DNA of 10,269 nt from positions 1 through 10,269 of the forward strand of contig CAKTCH010000037.1 of assembly GCA_934538895.1 (NCBI GenBank). The letters run 5' to 3'. The notes beneath the pieces were generated by a model. The model was not told the DNA's origin, made no database searches, and was given only the letters and a program-made list of their open reading frames with translations. The stretch comes from an uncultured Alphaproteobacteria bacterium. GTDB lineage: Bacteria; Pseudomonadota; Alphaproteobacteria; Micavibrionales; Micavibrionaceae. Each line of letters starts with the position of its first letter. The stretch's first letter is position 1. The translations under genes were made by a program, and so were the position numbers. Of the stretch, positions 1-5,967 are shown piece by piece.

Positions 1-63
1 CAGCCGAGGGATCTGCCCCGGTTTAAACTTGATAAGATCCCTCGGCTGCGCTCGGGATGACGG
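1..63. repeat. Dispersed palindromic repeat, copy A (left side cut by window edge)
   Basis: Bases 1-14 (CAGCCGAGGGATCT) are the exact reverse complement of 35-48, separated by a 20-nt spacer. The right-hand unit runs on to 63 and ends CGGGATGACGG. Inside it, ATCCC (37-41) can pair with GGGAT (54-58) across 12 nt. The unit aligns without gaps to the right-hand unit at 4480-4507, with 21 of 28 positions identical. The left arm is truncated at position 1; a full copy should be preceded by something close to CGTCATCCCGAGCG. Similar GATCCC/GGGATGAC and GATTGC/GCAATGAC repeats are, from memory, scattered through many bacterial genomes between genes. No function is established here. Confidence 0.75.
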
Positions 64-167
64 TATTGGCCGGATTTCGTTATGATCGTTGCGTTCAGAT
101 TCTCTATTTTCTGAAATTTTATTAGGCCCTGAATTTGGGTAATTTTCACTCTAAATTTCCAATAATA

Positions 168-196
168 TTGACTTTTTATACTCTTTACTGTATGGT
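168..196 (+). promoter_or_regulatory. Candidate sigma70-type promoter for the lipase-like gene
   Basis: TTGACT (168-173) and TATGGT (191-196) are separated by exactly 17 nt within a strongly AT-rich stretch (about 110-220) that contrasts with the GC-rich surroundings. Transcription would start near 203, giving a leader of about 35 nt before the ATG at 238. AGGA at 227-230 is a well-spaced ribosome binding site. The -10 has two mismatches to TATAAT, so this is a good but unproven match. Confidence 0.5.
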
Positions 197-237
197 TTAG
201 GTAATAAAAAAATAATATATGCGAGCAGGACTGGCGT

Positions 238-1026
238 ATGAAACTGAGTGAACTGAATAAATCCCAACTGGGTTCCGTGCAGCAACGTTTTGCATTGGCC
301 AGTGACGTCTACAACGATAGCGCTCCGGAACATCAGCTAAACGGGGGATGGCAGCGCGCGTTCACCTCCGCCGAGGTGCCGGGGCTGGGGGATCGCGGTT
401 TCTATGGCGCTGTATACAAACGCACGATCGATGGCAAAGACGAGCATGTCATCGCCTTCCGCGGCATGGACGATATCAGGGATCTCGACGATGTTGCCGA
501 ACTGGTATTGGGCACGGCCCCCGGACAGCTAAGCGACGCTTATCGTTTCGCCATGGAAGCCGCGCAAAAGCTGAAATTCAATCCCGCCAGCGCGGAATAT
601 ATCGGCCATTCCATGGGAGGCTATCTTTCGAAAGCGGTTGGCTTGCTGAATGGTTCGCAAAAAATTATGGCCTTCAACAGTCCCGGCCTGTTCAGGCAGG
701 ACCCGCAAGAATTGCCACGGCGTATCCAGGAGGAATTCGGCGAGAACAAGGCCGATATCACGATGCGGCAAATCAGCGAAAGCGTGCTTTCCATCGATTC
801 AAAATTCGATTTCGTCTCATGGCTGGGAAGTTTGCGCGGCAATACCCTCAAAATCAGTACGCGCGGACGCCAGCATGAACTTTCCTCGCTGGAGGAAAGT
901 TTTTCGCGCGCGGCTGAAGGTATCCAGAATAATACGCTGCCAAGGCCGCAGGAATTACCAGAGCGGCCTACAACGGCGGTAACGGCGCGGGCTCCGGCAT
1001 GGGGCGCGACCGCCGCCTTCGCATAA
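238..1026 (+). CDS. Lipase-like alpha/beta-hydrolase, cytoplasmic, substrate unknown
   Basis: This 262-residue protein carries a nucleophile-elbow motif, Gly-His-Ser-Met-Gly, at 123-127 (Ser125). The motif is followed by a second glycine and a short helix, as in class 3 lipases and related families. An upstream strand ending Ala-Phe-Arg-Gly (73-76) matches the oxyanion-region strand of those families. Asp191 (in DFVSWLG) and His213 (in RQHELSSL) are the likely remaining triad residues. There is no signal peptide or membrane segment, so the enzyme probably acts in the cytoplasm or leaves by a route not visible here. The last 35 residues are proline/alanine-rich and probably disordered. The ATG at 238 is supported by AGGA at 227-230. 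It is a single-gene unit with its own AT-rich promoter region, ending 2 bp from a convergent gene. Hydrolase fold is fairly sure; lipase, esterase or another serine hydrolase cannot be separated. Confidence 0.8.
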   Translation: MKLSELNKSQLGSVQQRFALASDVYNDSAPEHQLNGGWQRAFTSAEVPGLGDRGFYGAVYKRTIDGKDEHVIAFRGMDDIRDLDDVAELVLGTAPGQLSDAYRFAMEAAQKLKFNPASAEYIGHSMGGYLSKAVGLLNGSQKIMAFNSPGLFRQDPQELPRRIQEEFGENKADITMRQISESVLSIDSKFDFVSWLGSLRGNTLKISTRGRQHELSSLEESFSRAAEGIQNNTLPRPQELPERPTTAVTARAPAWGATAAFA

Positions 1027-1028
1027 GG

Positions 1029-1607
1029 CTAGAATTCCTCGGTGTAATCCAGTTTGTATGAGCTGTGATTATAGGGATAGCGCTCAAAATAACGCATACA
1101 GGCATCGTTCAGCGCGTCCAGCAATTCCTGCCCATGGCGCCCGCCGTTGCCGGTCACGCGCCCCATGACCACCGCGCGAATGGTGGTATGGAAGGCCAGC
1201 ACGATCTCCAGCGCGTCCAGATCCGGCTCCACAATGACTTCCAGATACTGGATCAGGCGATCCGCCATGACAGTGATCAGCGGATAATGGAACATGCCAC
1301 CATTTGCCTTAAGCTGCACAGCAGGATAAAGCATCGCCATGATCAGCGCTTCGCCGTCCTGCTTGTCGGCTTGCGTTTGCGCCGTCTCGATCGCTTTCAT
1401 CAGCGTTTGCAGGTACATCTCCGCCAGAGGCTGGAAATCGACGACGTTGTTTTCGAGCAAGGCTTGCGCCTTATCGAGGATCGCATCGCTAATTCCGCCC
1501 GATCCGACCTTGGCCTTCAGCGTGTTGGGCGGGCGCAGCACCTCGGCCTTGCGGCGCGGCGCCTGGTTGAAATGCTGCGGAAACGGATTCCTGTCTTCTG
1601 CTTCCAT
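1029..1607 (-). CDS. Small helical protein, possibly Hpt-like but without the phospho-histidine
   Basis: This 192-residue protein has no signal peptide and no membrane segment. After a polar, proline-containing start (1-35) it appears mostly helical. Around residues 94-110 it reads YPAVQLKANGGMFHYPL. This resembles, from memory, the helix of Hpt-like proteins found near CheY-type regulators in alphaproteobacteria, where the pattern is roughly aHdlKGqGgtFgYPL. In that alignment Lys100, Gly103, Gly104, Phe106, Tyr108, Pro109 and Leu110 are kept, but the histidine position is Val97. If so, it cannot take phosphate in the normal way and might act as a binding partner of the regulator. The gene starts 2 nt after the stop codon of the response regulator and has no obvious ribosome binding site of its own, which suggests one mRNA and translational re-initiation. 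The Hpt relation is an inference; the reading frame itself is well supported. Confidence 0.72.
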   Translation of the reverse strand: MEAEDRNPFPQHFNQAPRRKAEVLRPPNTLKAKVGSGGISDAILDKAQALLENNVVDFQPLAEMYLQTLMKAIETAQTQADKQDGEALIMAMLYPAVQLKANGGMFHYPLITVMADRLIQYLEVIVEPDLDALEIVLAFHTTIRAVVMGRVTGNGGRHGQELLDALNDACMRYFERYPYNHSSYKLDYTEEF

Positions 1608-1609
1608 GG

Positions 1610-2242
1610 TTAAACCATATCAATATCGTTAGGGTCTATTTCGAATTTGTCACCCTTTTTCAATCCCGCTTTCTCGCGAATACGGTCGAGGGTGCTTTGC
1701 GCTTCGATCTGCTGTGTACGCAGCGCTTCACGCGTAATCACCTGGCTTTGCAGCAGGTCGCTCTCGCGGCGCATCGGCCCTTCATAAGGGCCGCGGCTGT
1801 GGCGTCGGCGGTCGGGCCCGAAAAAGCTCTCCGCTTTGATGAATTGGCGCGGGCGTTCGATCACCTGCACCAGGCGCTTGTACAAATCGCGCGCATTGAA
1901 AGGTTTGACCAGAAATTCCGTGACGCCGGAATCACGGGCCTGGAACACCCGGCGCTTTTCACTGAAACCTGTCATCAGGATGACCGGCACATAGGGATTG
2001 GGGCTGGCCGGATCGTTACGAATGATCCGCGTCAGGGAAATACCGTCAACAGGCTTCATCATCCAGTCGGCGATCACGATATCGGGATTAAGCTCGCAAC
2101 AGCGTTTGAAGCCCAGTTCGCCGTTCTGGGCCGTAATTACGTGCCCGACCCCGAAAGCCAGCAACAGCGACTTGGTGATTTCCAGCATCGGTAAATTGTC
2201 TTCGACAACCAGGACACTGATTTTGTGCATCTGATAAGTCAT
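1610..2242 (-). CDS. Response regulator: CheY-like receiver with C-terminal tail, no DNA-binding domain
   Basis: Residues 8-130 form a receiver domain. The acidic pocket is Glu14-Asp15 (VVEDN), the phospho-acceptor is Asp59 (IADW), and the switch residues are Thr91 (LMTG) and Lys113 (VKPF), so it should be phosphorylatable. The rest, 131-210, has no recognisable output domain. It contains a Phe-Phe-Gly-Pro-Asp-Arg-Arg-Arg stretch at 140-147 and a charged, probably helical region at about 159-195. It therefore probably signals by protein-protein contact, as CheY, DivK or CpdR do. No histidine kinase lies in the window, so the partner is elsewhere. The stop is followed after 2 nt by the start of the small Hpt-like gene. 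The ATG at 2242 is taken as start; an ATG four codons later (2230) would also give a full receiver domain, and neither has a strong ribosome binding site. Confidence 0.93.
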   Translation of the reverse strand: MTYQMHKISVLVVEDNLPMLEITKSLLLAFGVGHVITAQNGELGFKRCCELNPDIVIADWMMKPVDGISLTRIIRNDPASPNPYVPVILMTGFSEKRRVFQARDSGVTEFLVKPFNARDLYKRLVQVIERPRQFIKAESFFGPDRRRHSRGPYEGPMRRESDLLQSQVITREALRTQQIEAQSTLDRIREKAGLKKGDKFEIDPNDIDMV

Positions 2243-2263
2243 GAGGCGCTCTGTTCCCCTAAA

Positions 2264-2277
2264 CCCCCGTACGGAGG
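2264..2277. promoter_or_regulatory. Operator-like palindrome upstream of the response regulator
   Basis: The core CCGTACGG (2267-2274) is a perfect 8-bp palindrome. It extends to CC-x-CCGTACGG-x-GG over 14 bp with one symmetric mismatch. It lies 22-35 bp upstream of the regulator ATG in the intergenic region it shares with yebC. Its position and symmetry fit a repressor or activator site, but no protein is implied by the sequence and chance is possible. Confidence 0.25.
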
Positions 2278-2466
2278 CAAAAGCGGCTATCTTTCAATTC
2301 TAAGGAGTAAGAAATTGATGAGTGATTAACGAAAATACGGCAAAACACCGTGATTTGAGTATCATAACACCTTTTCCGTGGGCACTCTACAGACGTGGAT
2401 CATGTAAGGCAATGGTACGATCGGGGATTGATTTTTCCCTGTAAATCCGTCATTTTCAAAATGAAC

Positions 2467-2481
2467 GTTTCTGTTCTGTTC
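2467..2481 (+). promoter_or_regulatory. Weak LexA-box-like site upstream of yebC-ruvCAB
   Basis: GTTT-N7-GTTC is one mismatch from the direct-repeat SOS box known in alphaproteobacteria (GTTC-N7-GTTC). It lies 21 bp upstream of the yebC ATG. A poor promoter candidate, TTGATT (2428-2433) with CATTTT (2451-2456) at 17-nt spacing, would start transcription just before it. SOS control of the ruv genes is known in several bacteria, which makes the position sensible. The match is imperfect and the region is T-rich, so support is weak. Confidence 0.22.
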
Positions 2482-2501
2482 TCATATTTGGATTTTCATA
2501 A

Positions 2502-3254
2502 ATGGCAGGTCACTCCCAGTTTAAAAACATCATGCACCGTAAAGGGCGCCAGGACGCCAAACGGGCCAAAATCTTTACCAAAATCGGGCGCGAAATCACC
2601 GTCGCGGCGAAGATGGGGGGGCCTGACCCGGCGTTCAATCCACGCCTGCGCGCTGCCGTTTTATGGGCGCGCGAGGAAAACATGACCAACGACCGCATCA
2701 AAAAAGCGATCGACATTGCCACCGGCTCCGGCGCTGACGATAATTACGAAGAGGTCAGCTACGAAGGCTACGGCCCTGGCGGCGTGGCGATCATCGTCGA
2801 CGCGCTGACCAACAACCGCAACCGCACCGCGGGCGATGTACGCTCGACCTTCAGCAAATACGGCGGCAATCTTGGTGAAACCAATTCGGTGCGCTTCATG
2901 TTCGACCGCGTGGGCGAAATCGCCTACAAACTCAAGGTCGCATCCCCCGACGCCATGTTCGAAGCCGCTGTCGAGGCGGGCGCCGACGACTGCCAGAGCG
3001 ATGAAGAAAGCCATATCATCCAGACCGCCACCGATCAGCTCGGCACCGTCATGGCCGCGCTGGAAGCCAAATTCGGCGAACCCGATAAATCCGCTTTTGT
3101 CTGGAAACCCAACGTCATGGCCGCGCTGGATGAAGAGCAGGCCAAATCCATTATGAAACTCATCGACGTTCTGGAAGACAACGACGACGTCCAGATGGTC
3201 ACCACCAACTTTGAAGTCAGCGAAGACGTGATGGAACGTCTGCTGGCGTCGTAA
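2502..3254 (+). CDS. yebC: YebC/PmpR family (TACO1-like) regulatory and translation factor
   Basis: The 250-residue product matches the family over its whole length, from the N-terminal MAGHSQFKNIMHRKG and the basic DAKRAKIFTKIGREI helix (18-32) to the C-terminal alpha/beta domain. Family signatures include YEGYGPGG (87-94), TNNRNRTAGDVR (103-114) and GGNLG (121-125). Family members have been described as transcription regulators; more recent work on YebC and its mitochondrial relative TACO1 points to helping ribosomes through difficult stretches such as polyproline. Which applies here cannot be read from sequence. It is the first gene of the long plus-strand string; ruvC starts 14 nt after its stop, an association common in bacteria. 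The ribosome binding site is weak (GGA at 2490-2492), but the start is fixed by the conserved N-terminus. Confidence 0.96.
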   Translation: MAGHSQFKNIMHRKGRQDAKRAKIFTKIGREITVAAKMGGPDPAFNPRLRAAVLWAREENMTNDRIKKAIDIATGSGADDNYEEVSYEGYGPGGVAIIVDALTNNRNRTAGDVRSTFSKYGGNLGETNSVRFMFDRVGEIAYKLKVASPDAMFEAAVEAGADDCQSDEESHIIQTATDQLGTVMAALEAKFGEPDKSAFVWKPNVMAALDEEQAKSIMKLIDVLEDNDDVQMVTTNFEVSEDVMERLLAS

Positions 3255-3268
3255 CGAAAGTCAACGCC

Positions 3269-3778
3269 ATGCGCATCCTCGGCATCGATCCCGGATTGCA
3301 GAAAACAGGCTGGGGCATTATTGAGTCGGACGGCAACCGCCTGACTTACATCGCCTGCGGTCTTATAAAGACCGATGCCGGATTGCCGCTTTATGCACGT
3401 CTGGCCACGCTGGATGCAGGCTTGAGTGCCGTCTACGATCAATGGCGGCCCGACACGGCGGCGATTGAAGAAACTTTCGTCAATCAAAACGCCGCCTCCG
3501 CCCTGAAACTCGGCTTCGCGCGCGGCGCGGCTATTGTCGCTATCGCCCGCAAAGGTACCGAAGTCGATGAATATCCTGCCAACCTGGTCAAGAAATCTCT
3601 GACCGGCACCGGCCATGCCACCAAAGACCAGATGGGCATGATGATTAAAACATTGCTGCCCGCCGTTGGAAAAATTGGCGAGGATCAGGCCGATGCCTTG
3701 GCCGTCGCCATCACACACGCCCACCACGCGGCTTCGCGCCGCCTGATGGGCGGCATCATGTCGGGGGCCGCGCGATGA
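3269..3778 (+). CDS. ruvC: Holliday junction resolvase RuvC
   Basis: RuvC is the dimeric endonuclease that cuts Holliday junctions symmetrically at the end of homologous recombination, on junctions held by RuvA and RuvB. The 169-residue product is of normal length and has the RNase H-type fold signatures. The four acidic catalytic residues are visible: Asp7 in GIDPG, Glu67 in AIEETF, and Asp139 and Asp142 in EDQADALAVAITH. The segment QNAASALKLGFARG (73-86) is the conserved region after the second catalytic acid. The gene follows yebC by 14 nt and its TGA stop overlaps the ruvA ATG by 4 nt (ATGA, 3775-3778), which implies coupled translation of the two proteins. Nothing is unusual. Confidence 0.97.
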   Translation: MRILGIDPGLQKTGWGIIESDGNRLTYIACGLIKTDAGLPLYARLATLDAGLSAVYDQWRPDTAAIEETFVNQNAASALKLGFARGAAIVAIARKGTEVDEYPANLVKKSLTGTGHATKDQMGMMIKTLLPAVGKIGEDQADALAVAITHAHHAASRRLMGGIMSGAAR

Positions 3779-4392
3779 TCGCAAAACTTTCCGGCATCAT
3801 GGACAGCGCGGGGCAGGATTACCTGATCCTTGATGTCAACGGCGTGGGCTATCAGGTCTTCGCCAGTGGCCGCACTTTGTCGCGCGTACAAAAAGGCGAG
3901 CCTGTATCGTTGCTGATCGACACGCATGTCCGCGAAGACCATATCCATCTTTACGGCTTCATGGATAAAGCCGAGCAGGAATGGTTCCGTCTGCTGACCA
4001 GCGTACAAGGGGTAGGGGCCAAAGTCGGCATGGCGATCCTCGGCACATGCCCGGTCGATCGTCTCGGCTTTGCCATCGCCGCGGGCGATGCCGCCTTCAT
4101 CCGCCAGGCCGATGGCGTAGGCCCCAAACTGGCCACCCGCATTGTGACGGAACTGAAAGACAAGGCCGTTAAAATCGACATAGCGCCACCACTGCCCAAG
4201 GCCACAGGCAAAGTCGCCAAACTGACTGATGAAGCGCCACCCGCGAACATTGAAAACGACGCTGTCTCCGCGCTTGTTAATCTTGGCTATGGCCGTGCTG
4301 ATGCGTATTCCGCTGTCCTGCAAGTCCGTGACAAGGCGAATGATAACCTGAGCGAAATCCTGAAGCTGGCACTGAAGGAATTGGCATCATGA
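3775..4392 (+). CDS. ruvA: Holliday junction branch migration protein RuvA
   Basis: RuvA binds the four-way junction as a tetramer or octamer and loads the RuvB motor on it. The 205-residue product has the three expected parts. An OB-fold (about 1-63) carries the acidic pin Glu54-Asp55 in REDHIHLYGF. A middle domain has two helix-hairpin-helix motifs, SVQGVGAK (76-83) and QADGVGPK (111-118). After a proline-rich linker (about 134-158) comes the small RuvB-contacting domain III (about 159-205). The start overlaps the end of ruvC by ATGA. The stop lies within another ATGA that opens a 43-codon ORF leading to ruvB. AAGGA at 4375-4379, inside the end of ruvA, is suitably placed for that start. 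Confidence 0.97.
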   Translation: MIAKLSGIMDSAGQDYLILDVNGVGYQVFASGRTLSRVQKGEPVSLLIDTHVREDHIHLYGFMDKAEQEWFRLLTSVQGVGAKVGMAILGTCPVDRLGFAIAAGDAAFIRQADGVGPKLATRIVTELKDKAVKIDIAPPLPKATGKVAKLTDEAPPANIENDAVSALVNLGYGRADAYSAVLQVRDKANDNLSEILKLALKELAS

Positions 4393-4520
4393 AACATAAC
4401 AGCCACTATTCCCCATCATCATTGCGAGGAGGCATTGCCGACGAAGCAATCCAGAATCTGCGGATGCGGAGGCACTCTGGATTGCTTCGCTACGCTCGCA
4501 ATGACGGGAGGCAAAAATGA
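4389..4520 (+). CDS. 43-codon ORF bridging ruvA and ruvB, largely repeat-derived
   Basis: An uninterrupted frame begins at an ATG overlapping the ruvA stop (ATGA, 4389-4392) and ends at a TGA overlapping the ruvB start (ATGA, 4517-4520). It has AAGGA (4375-4379) placed 9 nt upstream. It would encode a 43-residue, arginine-rich peptide starting MKHNSHYSPSSLRGG and ending LLRYARNDGRQK. About 30 of its codons lie within the palindromic repeat at 4419-4508, and peptides ending in RYARNDG are typical chance translations of such repeats. I therefore doubt a protein function. The frame may still matter: ribosomes leaving ruvA could translate through the insertion and arrive at the ruvB start, keeping the genes coupled. 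It has no recognisable domain. Confidence 0.4.
   Translation: MKHNSHYSPSSLRGGIADEAIQNLRMRRHSGLLRYARNDGRQK
4419..4508. repeat. Dispersed palindromic repeat, copy B, between ruvA and ruvB
   Basis: Two inverted units flank a 20-nt spacer (4456-4475). The inner arms CGAAGCAATCCAGA (4442-4455) and TCTGGATTGCTTCG (4476-4489) are exact complements, as are the outer arms TCATTGCGAG (4419-4428) and CTCGCAATGA (4495-4504). Between the arms the left side has 13 nt, including the small palindrome GGCATTGCC (4431-4439), and the right side has 5 nt. Each unit can also fold alone, for example ATTGC (4481-4485) with GCAAT (4498-4502). The right unit aligns to copy A at the start of the window. It is transcribed with the ruv genes. 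The architecture resembles paired REP-type or Rickettsia-type palindromic elements. No transposase gene is nearby. Confidence 0.85.
4506..4511 (+). promoter_or_regulatory. Ribosome binding site of ruvB at the edge of the repeat
   Basis: GGGAGG lies 5 nt before the ruvB ATG and is the strongest Shine-Dalgarno match in the string. Its first two G residues belong to the terminal GACGG of the palindromic repeat, and the long stem ends just before it at 4504. Folding of the repeat would therefore leave this site free but immediately next to a stable stem. Confidence 0.7.
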
Positions 4521-5566
4521 CTGAAGCCACCGCCAAAAACCCCAACCTCGACCGCGAACGCTTGCCGCATGAACTGGGCGAAGATAATGCCTTGCGTCCG
4601 GTGCAGCTAAACGACTTCATCGGCCAGCAAGCTTTGCGTGAAAATTTGCGCGTATTTATCGAAGCCGCAAAGAAACGCGGTGATGCCATGGATCACGTAT
4701 TACTCTTCGGCCCACCGGGACTCGGCAAAACAACCCTTGCACAAATTATCGCCCGTGAGCTGGGTGTGGGGTTCCGCGCCACGTCCGGTCCCATCCTCGC
4801 CAAGGCGGGCGACCTCGCGGCCATCCTCACCAACCTGCAACCGCATGACGTGTTGTTCATCGATGAGATCCATCGCCTGAATCCGCTGGTCGAGGAAATC
4901 CTCTACCCGGCAATGGAAGACCGTAAACTCGACCTGATTATAGGCGAGGGGCCAGCCGCCCGTTCGGTGCAAATCGACCTGCCGCCCTTCACGTTGATCG
5001 GCGCGACAACCCGCAGCGGCCTGCTGACCAATCCTCTCCGTGATCGTTTCGGCATCCCTCTGCGCCTCGAATTCTATGAACCTTCAGAACTGACGCTGAT
5101 CGTCAGCCGTGCCGCGGGCCTGCTGAAAATGCCGCTGACGCCCGACGGCGCCATGGAAATCGCCAAACGCTCCCGCGGCACGCCCCGCATCGCCGGACGC
5201 CTGACCCGCCGTGTGCGCGATTTCTCCGAAGTCGCAAAATCCGCCACCATCGACGCCAAAGCTGCCGATGCCGCCCTCAAACGTCTCGACGTCGATGCAC
5301 AGGGCCTCGACGGCATGGATCGCCGCTACCTGAAATGCATCGCCGAAACTTACGGCGGCGGCCCCGTCGGCGTCGAAACCCTCGCCGCCTTCCTCTCCGA
5401 CCAGCGCGACGTCATCGAAGACGTCATCGAACCTTATCTGATGCAACAAGGCCTCGTGCAACGTACCCCGCGTGGCCGCGTGATCTCGGCCACGGGCTTT
5501 ACCTATCTGGGGCTGAAGCCTGTGAAGGGGCTGCAATCTGACCTTCTGGATGATTCGGGATTATGA
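4517..5566 (+). CDS. ruvB: Holliday junction branch migration ATPase RuvB
   Basis: RuvB is the hexameric AAA+ motor that pulls DNA through the RuvA-bound junction. The 349-residue product shows the Walker A motif GPPGLGKT (65-72), Walker B with Asp116-Glu117 in LFIDEIH, sensor 1 in GATTRSG (162-168), the arginine-finger region LRDRFG (174-179) and sensor 2 in TPRIAGRL (222-229). A C-terminal winged-helix domain follows, containing YGGGPVG (279-285) and TPRGR (317-321). Length is normal and all key residues are present. The start at 4517 is set by GGGAGG at 4506-4511. The gene is separated from ruvA by a repeat-filled gap, unlike the tight junctions elsewhere in the string. Its TGA stop overlaps the ybgC ATG (5563-5566). 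Confidence 0.98.
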   Translation: MTEATAKNPNLDRERLPHELGEDNALRPVQLNDFIGQQALRENLRVFIEAAKKRGDAMDHVLLFGPPGLGKTTLAQIIARELGVGFRATSGPILAKAGDLAAILTNLQPHDVLFIDEIHRLNPLVEEILYPAMEDRKLDLIIGEGPAARSVQIDLPPFTLIGATTRSGLLTNPLRDRFGIPLRLEFYEPSELTLIVSRAAGLLKMPLTPDGAMEIAKRSRGTPRIAGRLTRRVRDFSEVAKSATIDAKAADAALKRLDVDAQGLDGMDRRYLKCIAETYGGGPVGVETLAAFLSDQRDVIEDVIEPYLMQQGLVQRTPRGRVISATGFTYLGLKPVKGLQSDLLDDSGL

Positions 5567-5967
5567 CAGCACATAACATCGACATACGCGTCTATTACGA
5601 AGATACCGATGCCGGGGGTATCGTTTTCTACGCGAATTACCTGCGTTTTGCCGAGCGTGGCCGCACCGAATACTTGCGGAATCTGGGTTATGAGAATAAA
5701 TCTTTGATGGATAAACAAGGGGTTATCTTCGTCGTCCGCAAGATCGAGGCCGACTACCTGACCCCGGCTTACCTGGATGATCTGTTACGCATGGAAACCG
5801 GTGTTATCGAGATGAAAAACGCCAGCTTTAAGATGAAACAATCGTTATTCCGCCACAATGAACTTATATTTTCTGTGGATGTGATTTTGGTATGTGTAGA
5901 CCGTGCGGGGAAACCCGTTAGGCTGCCGGATGAGTTAAAAGCGGCCATGGAGGGTCAAAAGATATGA
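5563..5967 (+). CDS. ybgC: Tol-Pal-associated acyl-CoA thioesterase YbgC
   Basis: The 134-residue product is a hotdog-fold thioesterase of the 4-hydroxybenzoyl-CoA thioesterase/YbgC family. Its signature YYEDTDAGGIVFYANYLRFAERGRTEYL lies at 11-38, with Asp16 the expected catalytic residue. Known YbgC proteins hydrolyse acyl-CoA and are thought to act at the inner membrane in lipid metabolism linked to the Tol-Pal system; the true substrate is uncertain. It overlaps ruvB and tolQ by ATGA on both sides, so it is the coupling point between the recombination genes and the tol genes. The arrangement ybgC-tolQ-tolR-tolA-tolB is the classic tol order. Confidence 0.94.
   Translation: MTAHNIDIRVYYEDTDAGGIVFYANYLRFAERGRTEYLRNLGYENKSLMDKQGVIFVVRKIEADYLTPAYLDDLLRMETGVIEMKNASFKMKQSLFRHNELIFSVDVILVCVDRAGKPVRLPDELKAAMEGQKI

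Noticed and set aside
1065..1613. Plus-strand open frame of 182 codons opposite the Hpt-like gene
   Set aside because: It has Arg/His/Leu-rich shadow composition. The minus-strand frame has normal composition and sits 2 nt after the response regulator.
2395..2685. Plus-strand open frame of 96 codons overlapping the start of yebC
   Set aside because: More than half overlaps yebC in another frame; the remaining upstream part is T-rich non-coding sequence without family likeness.
3035..3784. Minus-strand open frame of 249 codons across the end of yebC and ruvC
   Set aside because: It is antisense to two well-conserved genes, has no recognisable domain, and arises from codon bias in GC-rich coding DNA.
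3685..4323. Minus-strand open frame of 212 codons opposite ruvA
   Set aside because: Shadow of ruvA; composition is odd and no family features are seen.
4419..4508. CRISPR array or rho-independent terminator as explanation for the ruvA-ruvB repeat
   Set aside because: It is a single inverted pair, not regularly spaced direct repeats, and no T-run follows the stem, so neither explanation fits.
5084..5536. Minus-strand open frame of 150 codons opposite ruvB
   Set aside because: Antisense shadow of a conserved AAA+ gene.
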